DNA of 64,000 nucleotides from Xanthoparmelia taractica. Lineage: Eukaryota > Ascomycota > Lecanoromycetes > Lecanorales > Parmeliaceae. Below, one piece after another: positions 1-9,635 of the stretch (positions within the stretch are counted from its first letter, which is position 1; each line of letters starts with the position of its first letter). The stretch lies in the NCBI GenBank assembly GCA_033085395.1, contig JANQBS010000180.1, positions 1 through 64,000 on the forward strand, given 5' to 3'. The position numbers and the translations under genes are program-made. The notes beneath the pieces are model-generated. The model did not search any database and was not told the origin of the DNA. It saw nothing but the letters and a program-made list of their open reading frames with translations.

Positions 1-21
1 AACGCTGAAATTCTAGTTTAG

Positions 22-33
22 CCCTAACCCTAA
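22..33 (-). repeat. Short telomere-type repeat, two CCCTAA units
   Basis: Two perfect CCCTAA hexamers follow TAG at the left edge of the window. On the minus strand this is (TTAGGG)2, the telomere repeat of most filamentous fungi. Two units are far too few for a telomere, so this is an interstitial motif, a telobox-like promoter element, or chance. Confidence 0.4.
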
Positions 34-34
34 T

Positions 35-67
35 GGTGCATATCCCAGGGCGGTGCATATCCCAGGG
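35..67 (+). repeat. 17-bp tandem direct repeat, two copies
   Basis: GGTGCATATCCCAGGG occurs at 35-50 and again at 52-67, separated by a single C. The copies are identical. No function is apparent; it lies about 370 bp upstream of the first gene. Confidence 0.8.
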
Positions 68-439
68 AACACGTATACTTCTGAAAAAGAAAAACTTAGG
101 GTTCCGTTCCAAAAATAGCAGTACAGGCGAAATGTAAGTACAATATTGATTATTGAGAAACTCATGGCGTTTCTTCACTTGACTCCCTACGATGCCACTG
201 AGGAGACGAGTTCGTTCTCTCTCAAAGTCTTCATGTCGATTGAAAGCTCCACCACTCCCTCATCGGCGTGAGGCTGAGGCGCGATGCCTTGGCTTCCGCA
301 ATGGGCGAGCCTATGCTGCATCTGATGGCTGTCTCTATTGCGTCCAATTCTCCTCATTATCATCGCCATCCTGCCCGCTGGATTCATCAATCACTCTTAT
401 GATAGATCAGATGCTCTCCGCACCTCCAATCTCGCCGAA

Positions 440-2797
440 ATGGCGGAACTAGGCATAGTAGCATCGGCCCTTCAAATCGCAGACCTCGGGATTCGCCTAT
501 CCCTCCGCCTCTATACGTTTGGTGAGACGGTCGCCGGCGCCGACAAGTCGATAATATCCGTATCCAAAGAGGTCTCATTGACCTCTACGGTCTTGAAAGA
601 GCTGGGCCAAACCCTAGAGAGAGATCAGACCGCTCGAATATGCTCTCCCAACGCTGTGCAAACGGCCGAAAGTATTGCGAAGGAGTGTCGGGGGATCTTT
701 CAAGATATGGATCAGGTGCTGGTGAAGAAATTTGCAAATACAAAGTCAGCGGAAAAAGACCGAAGGATTAAAGCTGCCCAGACACTGGAACGCTTGAGAT
801 GACCATTCATAAAGGGCAAGATCGAATTGTTGACGAGCAATCTAGAACGGCAGAAGAGTACATTGGTGCTGATGCTTAATATCATCACCCTGGCTAAGCA
901 GGAGTATGAAAGGTACGTCGAGTGCACGGCTGAGTATGCTCATACGACATTGGATTTGTTGGACTAATGAAGTCATAGGACTGAACCGTATACAATGATT
1001 GCTGAGCAAAGGTCACTCATCCAAGATTTAGCAAGATCAAATGAGGATTATACACGCAAGTTTGAACAGCTCAAGCTCAGTTGCGATAGTGTCCCAGTCC
1101 ATCCGGAGCCCCTCTTGGCAGACAACTACAACTCGATGCCAACGCCCAAAATTACTACAACTCAGGGATCTGTTAAAGCCTCGGCCGTGGGGGCGACTAG
1201 CCTGAGGGGGCCAAGCACTGGTGCACAAGTGCTCGGCCCAGGACCATACATGGATCCTTGGTATTTCCATGAATCTGATACTTCCTTGCCAGATCAAGTC
1301 AGTTGGCTGCAGCAACAGTACAGAAAGCTCATGAGTAGACTATTGATGGAGGTCAGCGCCCCGACCTACGAGATCGCAGACGATTCTCGATCTAGAATCA
1401 AGGCCGAAAATGTTACTATCCACATACGTGAGATTGAACATATGGAACAAATACAGTACTCTCAACCAGCGAGCCTAGCAAGGCCAATGGCAGGGCCAGT
1501 TCAGCAAAGGCAAGCGCACCAATGCTCCTATAGTAGTCTGATGCCAAATCAGCAAATGCAGGGGCAACAACAACACTCCTATAGTAGTCTGAAGCCAAAT
1601 CAGCAAATGCAAATTCAGCAAATCCAAGCGCAACAAAAAAGTCGGATGCGGAATCAGCAAACACAGGCGCAACAACAAAGCTTTAGTGGTCCGATAATAA
1701 TCGAACAAATGCAACAAAGCTTTAATAGTCAGAGGCCACTTCAGCAAATGCAGGCGCAACAACAAAGCTTTAATGGTTCGATACCAGGTGAACAAATGCA
1801 AGGGCAACAACAAAGCTTTAGTAGTCAGAGTGGTTGGGGCCAAATCGGCACGCCACACAAGGCGCTTCCCATGCCACAAAACGCCACATACCAAAACCAC
1901 TCTTTTCAACCACTGGGCATGGGTGCCAATTCACACTCGACGCGTGGTGAACACGAGCAGACTAGTGCCGCCCTATCACGGCCACCAATGGCTTCCATGA
2001 GATGTGCTTCCCCGCCACCGGGTGGTCACTTTCAACATTCGGCAATGGGGCCTATAGCGGCTACACCTCTTCACGGCACAATTTCCTCTGGCGTTGATCC
2101 TCCAGCGACGACTCTAGACAGCTATGCACATATGTCGTTGTCCACACCCCTGCCTTACTTTAGCTTATTGCCTCCGTCACCTGCTGCGCAGTCACCCTTC
2201 CAAGGACGGCACCATACTTTGCCAAATTCCGCTAAAGCTGTCGATCAGGAAAGTAGCAATTATGGGACAAGTGTTCCTCAAAGTTATCCACGGCGGGCTG
2301 ATTTACCAAGATTGGTCTCACAAGGCCGCGCTTCGAAACCCGTTTCTTCTCGGACGTCTGGAGCGAGTAAACGAAAGCTTGACAGGACTACCCTTTCTTC
2401 TCAACTTCCCGAGGAAGATTCGTTTGTTTTCCACTCAGAGAAGATATCTTCGAGCCCTCGTCTTTATAAAATCGCGCGACGCCACAAAGACCATACCGCT
2501 GTCACGGAAAACACAAAAACCTCTAAGGCTGGTGCAAGCGGCGAAATACACCTGGCTACCTCTTGCGAGGATTCTGGAAATGAGAAGGCGTCGGAGAATA
2601 ACGCTGTATATTCAAGGGATGCTATCAGTTACAATGCGCATCGAGAAAGTAGCCTTGAACGCACATTGGAAAATCACACTCCCGAGGACTGGGCCGAAAA
2701 TGTAGTGGATAAGTTGTTGGCTGCATGGACAACGCTCCCCGTGTCCGCGATTCGGACAGCCTCTCAGTACGGTGGCTTTGCTGTTGTAGCAGTGTAA
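440..2797 (+). pseudogene. Helo-like (PF17111-type) N-terminal domain protein with Gln-rich tail, interrupted by one in-frame TGA
   Basis: Two exons (440-912 and 979-2797) flank a 66-nt intron with donor GTACGT, branch CTAATGA and acceptor TAG. The joined frame is 763 codons apart from the stop, but TGA at 800-802 (codon 121) interrupts it. Residues 1 to about 160 match the fungal N-terminal domain of STAND proteins: MAELGIVASALQIADLGIRL at the start, then a helical segment ending in LTSNLERQKSTLVLMLN. In this family the residue before PF(I/L)K is usually Trp, so the TGA looks like TGG to TGA. Residues about 330-445 form Gln-rich repeats; the rest is Ser/Pro-rich and disordered in composition. 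There is no NACHT/NB-ARC or other catalytic domain. Known relatives act in cell-death and incompatibility signalling; that role here is inference. It could be a true pseudogene, a readthrough gene or a sequencing error. Confidence 0.7.
1497..1835 (+). repeat. Coding Gln-rich repeat array
   Basis: Imperfect repeats of roughly 14-17 codons encode variants of QQMQAQQQSFNGS and QQHSYSSLKPNQQMQ. At DNA level they share CAACAACAAAGCTTTA-like blocks. The array spans about residues 330-445 of the interrupted gene. The Gln/Ser/Asn bias is prion-like in composition and such arrays commonly vary in length. Confidence 0.75.
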
Positions 2798-3611
2798 AAG
2801 AAATAATGTCTCTATAATACATGAATCTTTTTATTTACACATAATCCTTGATGTTTGCTTTGGATCATATGATCGCTTCGCTGATTGCCGCTCTTCATCT
2901 ATCTACTCTGGATACTATTATTGTATATAAGGGGGCCAGCACACGATTCATAGCTTACCACCTTAGCTTACTTTCAGTATCGATGCGGATCCAGAACCCA
3001 TTCCGTCCACCAACCTCGCTAAGAGCCCTATTACAGCACAAGTTCTCTGAATTACTTTTGGAAAAATGCGTCGGGAACAGCTGAAGCCGAAGTTGTGCCT
3101 GCAGAATAAAATATTACGATTACCGACGGACTCACTATCGAGTTACTATAGCGTTAGCGGATACGGATCGAACCAGTTAACGATTACACTTTTCTTCGGC
3201 GAATGAACGGGGTAAAAGATGTTGATGGCAGTAGGATGAGTTATGATTATATCGCTTCAGAGCTTCTTGATATATTAACGGAGAACAAGAGACGGTGACG
3301 GTTGCGTGGACTTATATAAACTATCAAGTGGGTCGAAAGTTGGAGTGGGAGATCAAGATGCGCGGTGAGCTACTCGCTTTGTCTGAAGAGGTGGATGGTT
3401 ACGCTTTGTTCGCAAGTATCGATTATAGGCCGATTTAAGATTCGTTAACAGATGATCGAGCTTAGAGAACTGTTCCTGAAGGTGGCAGAGAGGATGCAGG
3501 TTTCCACTTATCCAGTTCAGTGAGAAATCGCTCTTATAGAAAGCCAATAAGATATGCTCATCTAAAAAGGCTCTAAAGGCTCTACAGACCCTCGCCTCGG
3601 CTTCAACTAAT
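2798..3611. other. Intergenic, no gene recognised
   Basis: Only short overlapping frames without recognisable motifs. The last part may hold further, more diverged sequence of the P450 remnant that follows. Confidence 0.5.
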
Positions 3612-3930
3612 GCTTTGCACCGCAATCAGTTTGTCTTTTTCTCGCCAGCGGTTTTTGAACCACGGCGATGGATGCAACAACACCTGGAATAACGGCGTGC
3701 TATGAACGAGTCATGCATTCCATATGGCTACGGGGCGCGGATATGTCTTGGTAAGGCTTTTGTGGTTGCGCAAATGGAATTGGTGATTGCTTGTCTTCGC
3801 ATCGAATATTGCATCAAAGTTGACGCAATTTCCAGGACAATAGAAGGGCCTATGGAACAGGCTGGTACACTGGATACTGTCCCAAGCGGACTCAGGTGCG
3901 ATCTCTACTGGTTCCACACAAAGCACTGTA
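3612..3930 (+). pseudogene. Cytochrome P450 C-terminal remnant
   Basis: One frame reads the P450 segment after the K helix, ALHRNQFVFFSPAVFEPRRW, then a TAA stop at 3690-3692. After the stop it reads the haem-binding loop PYGYGARICLGKAF with the axial Cys, followed by an L-helix-like segment. This is the last 100 or so residues of a class-E P450. The I helix, the ExxR helix and everything upstream are not recognisable. The stop sits between two conserved blocks, so the remnant cannot encode a working enzyme. An ATG at 3702 starts an open frame, but the product would be only the haem loop and tail. Confidence 0.8.
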
Positions 3931-4470
3931 GCTATTGGGAACGATCTCCTTGGGTGACTCTACGTGATACCGCTGAACCCTTACACTTCGTTTCGTGTCT
4001 GTCAGGCTCCAGTCATTCATGGGATTTACAAAGCTTTTCGTTCACCGCAACTCGTAATCCTTAGGGGTCTCATTGGACACGAGACGCAGGAACACGGCTA
4101 CACTGAACGACTTTCAGCTGCGTCTCGAAGTCCGATGCTCTACTCGCATCACGCGCTTCTGCAGTGAACTTTGTTCTTGCACTCTGGCTCCAGGAACAGG
4201 GGTACGTAATATCCTAAAATAGTGATTCAATTGACTGATGCATAGCCAGCGTAGAGAGGTTCGGCAGCTGATTCGGAGGCATAACTAGAGATTTCATGTC
4301 ATGAAATACAAAGCTTGAGCACACACGATCTACGATGAGTGGAGAATATCTTAATTACTTTACAGACTCAACATTTCAGAAGGAGGTGTTACGATTCTAA
4401 CGATGTAAAAATTCTAAAAATCCAAGAGGGAATGCTCGAGATACCAAGAAAGGAGAAAGAAAGGGACTTT

Positions 4471-4544
4471 TGGGGCGAGTTTGCGGGTTCTGAAGCCCCG
4501 CGGTTTAGGGTATGTACCCCTAAGACCTACCCTAGCTCGCCCCA
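4471..4544. repeat. Compact cluster of nested inverted repeats
   Basis: A 9-bp perfect outer inverted repeat, TGGGGCGAG (4471-4479) and CTCGCCCCA (4536-4544), encloses two more stems. These are GCGGG/CCCGC around 4483-4501 and TAGGGTA (4506-4512) with TACCCTA (4528-4534). The arrangement could fold into a three-way, cloverleaf-like shape. It lies about 240 bp upstream of the MFS start codon and may be a small inverted-repeat element or a structured leader/promoter site. Confidence 0.55.
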
Positions 4545-4784
4545 TAAGAATGACATCAGACTAAACTTAATAGTGTTTCTATGTTGAAGGCAAGCCGAAA
4601 GACTGTAGAATAAGGCTGCTCCCGCTTTGGGTCACTTCCATTGCGTATTCGAAAAGTTTGCTTGACCTCTCTACAGTATCTATCCAGATTTGGTCTTCCT
4701 CTTCTTATCTCCACCACTATCTCTACCGGTGGATTATCATTCTTAGATTTTGTTCGAGATATCCAAACTTGGCTTTTGCGGAAA

Positions 4785-6637
4785 ATGTCGGAAAATGTCA
4801 CAGCTACCACCACCAGAGCAGACACTCTTTATACGCACCCTCAACATCCAATCCTTCGCTTACCTTCTATGGATGCAACACCATATCCAGCTGCCAGTTT
4901 TTCAATCGATCCAGGCGGCACACCCGGCTCGATTAAGCTAGTCGCATCTGCACATCAAAACGTTCCAACCCGAAATCCGCCGGCGCTTCCGCTTTCAGTA
5001 GGTCGCACATTTTTGGTGATTGGAACCGTGACTGGCGTCACCACAGTGAGCAGTATGAGTGCAGGGATACTTACAGTTGCCTTGCCACGCATGGCAGAGG
5101 ATCTCCATCTAGCCGAGAGCTTACTGTTGTGGCCATCATCGGTGTATGCGCTGACTTGTGGTTGCTCTCTCCTTGTCCTTGGTTCAATCTCGGATCTCTT
5201 TGGAAGTCGTAACGTCTTCCTGGCCGGCTGCTTCTTGATGGCATTGTTCACCGCAGCCTGTGGCCTGGCACAAACGGGTGTCCAACTGATATGTTTCAGA
5301 GCTTTACAAGGTATAGCGGTTTCCATGTGCCTTCCCAACACCGTCAGCATCCTCACCGAAAATTTCCCAAATGGCAGACAGCGCAACATTGGATTCGCAT
5401 GCTTAGGAGGTGGACAACCGGTTGGATTTTCTTTGGGCCTTTTCCTGAGTGGGATTTTCGTGGACAGAACTACCTGGCGTGCCGGGTGGTATACCTGTGC
5501 TGGCCTTACATTGCTAGTACTATTTGCGGGCGTCTGGGGTCTTGCGAAAGACTCCAAGCCGTTTCCAATGAGTAGACTGGTGAATGGGATTGACTGGATA
5601 GGGGCGTTACTTTCCAGCACTTGCGTGGGGCTGATCCTATACGTCTTAGCGTAAGCTCCCACAGCATACAGGAGATGACATCACTGACAAACTGGTCAGT
5701 GAGGTTACAGGGAGCACTTCTGCCTTAACCAAGCCCGCTAACATCTCAGCCTTGGTTATTGCGGCGCTTGCGGCCCCGGCCTTCGTGGGCTGGGTGGGTC
5801 GTCAGGAGAGGCTTGGAAAACCAGCATTGATACCCAACTCACTCTGGAAAAGCCCAGCATTCACCGCTGTATGTTTGATGGTGCTTTTCTCATGGGCTGT
5901 AATGCAATCACTGAGCCTGTTCTTGAGTCTATTGTAAGTCATTCACCCGAGACGCTCAACTGGATATATTGCATGGGAGCCACATTAGCGGATGATAACC
6001 CTCCACTAGCTTCCAAGAAGTCCAACATCTCTCCGCGCTACAGTCATCTCTACGCTTTTTGCCCGATGTCATTGGGGGTGTGATTGTGAATGCTGCAACT
6101 GGTTTGCTGGTCCATAAGATGCCCGCCAATCATCTCGTGGTCATCACATCATTCATCAGCGCCGCATCACCACTACTCATGGCCCTTATCAATCCTCGTT
6201 GGCCATACTGGTATTCAGCTTTCTGGGCCGTCCTTCTCGGACCCCTATCCGCTGATGGTGAGTCATACCCAGGACCTGTCATACATCTCTCCGCAAACAT
6301 ATAGGTCGAGTATTGCTAATGCACTAGGGGCGCAGTCCTCTTCACCGTTTCAAACCTCGTCATTACCGATGTCTTTCCGGAAAAGACCCATGCACTGGCA
6401 GGGGCGGTGTTCAATACGATATCCCAATTCGGCACTTCCTTGGGTATAGGCATCATGGCCAGTATCTCTTTCCCCATCACGAGCCACTCTCACTACCCTG
6501 ACAAAACATCCCCAATGGCTCTCATTCAAGGATATCGGGTTACGTTCTGGGTAGGACTGGGATGGATGCTCTTGGTTTGCGTGATTGGGCTGATAGGGCT
6601 TCGAAAGGCCGGTACCGTAGGCTTGAAACGGGAGTGA
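4785..6637 (+). CDS. MFS transporter (YOR378W/Amf1-like DHA family)
   Basis: Four exons: 4785-5650, 5700-5933, 6010-6257 and 6336-6637. Introns are 49, 76 and 78 nt with donors GTAAGC, GTAAGT and GTGAGT. The product is about 549 residues, normal for this family. The start is the first ATG in frame; a polar tail of about 75 residues precedes the first membrane segment. Loop 2-3 carries MFS motif A, GSISDLFGSRNVFLAG, and the following segment has FRALQGIAVSMCLPNTVSIL. These fit the clade that includes yeast YOR378W and Amf1-like permeases. It should sit in the plasma membrane and export or import a small solute by proton exchange; the substrate cannot be read from sequence. Decayed P450 and SDR genes lie nearby, so it may be a survivor of a small metabolic cluster (inference). 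Confidence 0.88.
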
Positions 6638-6814
6638 AGGTGCGCAGAAGACGGGGTAGATGAGCTTGTTTTGACTATAGGGATTAATGACAATGTCACA
6701 CTTTGCCGATCAGGCTACAAGAAATGCTTCTTCTTTGTCTTGAGAGGATGCTGCGGTTTGTATCATCTTCGGTGTTGACAATCACATGGACGTGAACAGA
6801 ACTGTCGACAATAG

Positions 6815-6934
6815 ATTGCCAACAACTGAGACACCCCCTAGGTGATATTTCACTTCCCCATCAAGTCTTAATCGGTTGCCGACAACTGAGACACCCCGTA
6901 GGTGGTATTTCACTCCCCCATCCAGTACTTGCTG
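6815..6934 (+). repeat. Tandem duplication of a 60-bp unit
   Basis: Unit 1 (6815-6874) and unit 2 (6875-6934) share near-identical first 50 bases, including ACAACTGAGACACCCC and TATTTCACT, and diverge toward the 3' end. The pair begins about 180 bp after the MFS stop codon. No coding potential. Confidence 0.8.
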
Positions 6935-8747
6935 AAAAGAGGGTCATTCTTTCTGTTGGATATCCAATCGATCCTCATCAATGGATACGTACAGGGGCAG
7001 AGATATACGTTCCGTGGATCTCTCACCCTCCACGTCCCATGTGCTCCCAAATCGAACGGCTTCTTAGTCAGACACGGAGTCGACCCCAAGTTGTCGGGAC
7101 TTGTGCTGCCTACGCCCCAACTGACTGATGCATGCATACATCGAAACATTTCCCCCTTGAGTTGCGCCCCTGCCTCTATCTATCTCTACCTCTAACCCCA
7201 CGCCCCCCCACCTCTTCAAACACAATTCCTAACCAGATCGACCCTGATACCCCGCAGCAACGGCAACACGCGCTCAAAGGGGAAAACCCCGCGGGTTACT
7301 CGCAGTCGTCGATCGGGGCCGCAGCGGTTCGTTGTGATGGCGTGGTGCTGAGGGCATCTCGTAGCTGTGGTCGAATTTGGGGGAAGAGGGGGTTCTTGGG
7401 CGGTGAAGACGGCGGCGACGGCGATTGGGGGGAGAGACACATTGAGGGTTGCGGATGTTGGGAGAGGGGGGGTGGGGAGGGGTGATGTTGTTGTTGTTGT
7501 GGGTTTCTTTTGATGGAAGGTATTGGGGAGGAGGAGGAGGAGGAGGAGGAGGAGGAGGAGGAGGAGGAGGAGGAGGAGGATGAGGAGAGGAAGTGCGCTT
7601 GGTATAGCTGGGTTTTATAGGAAGGTGAATAAGGCGATTGGGCAGTGTATTTGTTAGCGACAAACGTTGGGGTTGTGTCGCTCACGATGTAGGCAATACA
7701 GCACCAATGGCGCAAACATGATCTCCGGGTCGCTGGCCTTGGATAAGATATCTTCAGGGTGGTAGGCTTTTCCTCTGCGCTATGCGCTAGATGCGGGATC
7801 AGCAGAGGAGAAACGTACTTCTTTTCGTGATTGTTCGCAGATATCCTCTGTTGCTTACCGCGTGCAAACAGAGTGTTTGAAAGGTGATGCCGCGTCTATT
7901 CTAGTCCTTCCTTTTCTTCCGTGACTATCTGGGCCATCATGTCCAGACACACGAGAGCTACATGTACCGGGTTGTACGCTGTCCTAATGCTGGGTCGGAT
8001 GCTGTGACGGGTCTCCTTAAGTTGCGCCTTGGTCTCGCTTTTGGTTAGCACTGTCTGTTTGGATTGCTGTGATCCGCATTGCTGTCTGTTTGGGTGCATT
8101 CAGCAGTTAGTCTCTGATAGTTAGATCAAGCTATTATGCGGATTGATGTTGTAGCTGGAAACGTCATTGTGTTTGCGCTGTTTTTCAGTACTCTATCATG
8201 TTGGCGCTATTTTCGATGTCACTTGTGGTTCGTGATTGAGTCCGCGCTTAATTTATTATGTTACTGTTCGCTTTTTTCTAACACGGGTTGAATGAAGAAG
8301 AGGGCTGGAGCTGCTGTCTGGGGAATATTCATAAAGAACAGTTTGTGAGGGATTTTATTGCCGGATCATGGGGGTGCAATGATGCATTTTTGTTAGTAGC
8401 ATCCTTCTATGTACTGAGTTTCGAATGAGGGATCCTAAAGCGACTTGGAGTAGACACGATAAATCTTACTCATGTTGAATATGAACGAGCAGTTGGTAGC
8501 ACAGATGCATGTCTCACCTAACGCCTATTGTAGGTGCGAATGCATGTCATACACTGGCTCTACTCCATGAGTTATGTGCCCAATGGAATTGACTGTTATG
8601 TCCTTGCTCGATTCATTGCTGTGCTACTAGAGAGGTTGAACAGCATGATTGTACTTCCGTAAATGCTGACTGAATACAACAACTCCAAATAGACAAGTGA
8701 TATGGCTCTTCCGACTAAGGTTCTGGTCCATGCACGTTTACCCTGAC
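6935..8747. other. Intergenic, no gene recognised
   Basis: No frame shows a recognisable domain or splice-consistent exon chain. Open frames near 7.2-7.7 kb are Pro- or Ser-rich shadows of a GAG microsatellite. The region could carry promoter elements of unseen genes. Confidence 0.5.
7527..7580 (+). repeat. (GAG)n microsatellite
   Basis: About 17-18 uninterrupted GAG triplets, preceded at 7484-7500 by a short (GTT)n run. The purine strand is +. It creates artefactual poly-Pro, poly-Ser or poly-Glu frames. Likely length-polymorphic. Confidence 0.95.
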
Positions 8748-9620
8748 TTATACAGGACCGTTTTGGCGAGCAAGGAAGTTGTTCCTGGCAAGCATTGGTA
8801 AGAGGTCGGCCAGGAGAGCGCCTCGCTCTGACCCTGCCTTTGCTTGATACCCATCGGCGACAGTAAAGTAGTCGAAAGGCACCTTACTCCAACGCTGGAA
8901 GTCACCGTGGTCGAAATTCAGCCGCATGAGATCAAGATGGAAGAGCGTCAAGTCCAGTGAGGTGCGTGACATAGCCGCGGCGAGATCGCGTGGTTGGAGA
9001 ACCGTAATACAGATATTCGAATCGGACCTCTTGTTGAACCAACTGTTCACAAAGTCCATGGCTTCTCTCAGCTGCATGTACTCTAGCATGTCAAGTGGCT
9101 CCAGAGATGAGTGCGAGATACCACGTTTGCCCCAGGCCGCTAGTGTTATCGCTCGATATAGAGCTCGAAGGAAGTCGGCGCGTTCATTTGACGTCAACGG
9201 TCCACGTGTGACACCTCTCTTCGGGGATGTCTGGATAACACGGGCCTCGTAATGTTGGAGAATACGCGATGCCAAGTTCGCATTCATTGAGATGCGTTGG
9301 GTCATTGTGATATGGTTTTGAGGCGACAAAGGCCTTTGCAGGCGGCTACAGACCTCTTCTTGGGCATGGGCGAACTCTAGGGCTTGAGGAAAACTTTCTA
9401 CGACGAAAGGAAGGATCGCATCGACGTTGGCTTTCCAGATACCGTGGATTCGTTGGCAAGTTTTGCTAAGGGTCAAAGCTGTGGCGAAGGAGTCCGTCGC
9501 CTCGAAGATATCGAGGATGAGCTCTGGCGGCAGACCTGGTAACGTTGCGGTAGGCATCTGTGAGGTTGGTGATGAGGGGTTTGGGATGGAGATGCAATGT
9601 TGCTGTATTCTCTGAGACAT
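8748..9620 (-). CDS. F-box-like hypothetical protein
   Basis: An uninterrupted 290-residue frame starting at ATG 9620; a second ATG at 9557 (MPTATLPGLPPELILDIFEA) is an alternative start immediately before the recognised motif. The segment LPGLPPELILDIFEATDSFA, followed by a leucine-rich helix and a CQRIHGIWK-like end, fits the F-box consensus. F-box proteins bind Skp1 and recruit substrates to an SCF ubiquitin ligase. The remainder is helical and shows no LRR, WD or kelch repeats, as in the very large fungal family of F-box-only proteins. No introns are needed. The F-box call rests on one motif. Confidence 0.65.
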   Translation of the reverse strand: MSQRIQQHCISIPNPSSPTSQMPTATLPGLPPELILDIFEATDSFATALTLSKTCQRIHGIWKANVDAILPFVVESFPQALEFAHAQEEVCSRLQRPLSPQNHITMTQRISMNANLASRILQHYEARVIQTSPKRGVTRGPLTSNERADFLRALYRAITLAAWGKRGISHSSLEPLDMLEYMQLREAMDFVNSWFNKRSDSNICITVLQPRDLAAAMSRTSLDLTLFHLDLMRLNFDHGDFQRWSKVPFDYFTVADGYQAKAGSERGALLADLLPMLARNNFLARQNGPV

Positions 9621-9635
9621 GACGCAGACTCTCAA

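Noticed and set aside
22..67. True chromosome end at the left edge
   Set aside because: Only two CCCTAA units followed by unique sequence; a telomere would show many.
4471..4544. Hairpin cluster as a tRNA
   Set aside because: Stem lengths and loops do not match tRNA, and no TTCRA loop or A box is present.
4955..5662. 235-codon open frame antisense to the MFS gene
   Set aside because: The + strand carries all MFS motifs and splice sites; the antisense frame is a composition shadow.
7216..7715. Long Pro- or Ser-rich minus-strand frames
   Set aside because: They are translations of the (GAG)n and (GTT)n microsatellites in different frames and have no conserved sequence outside them.
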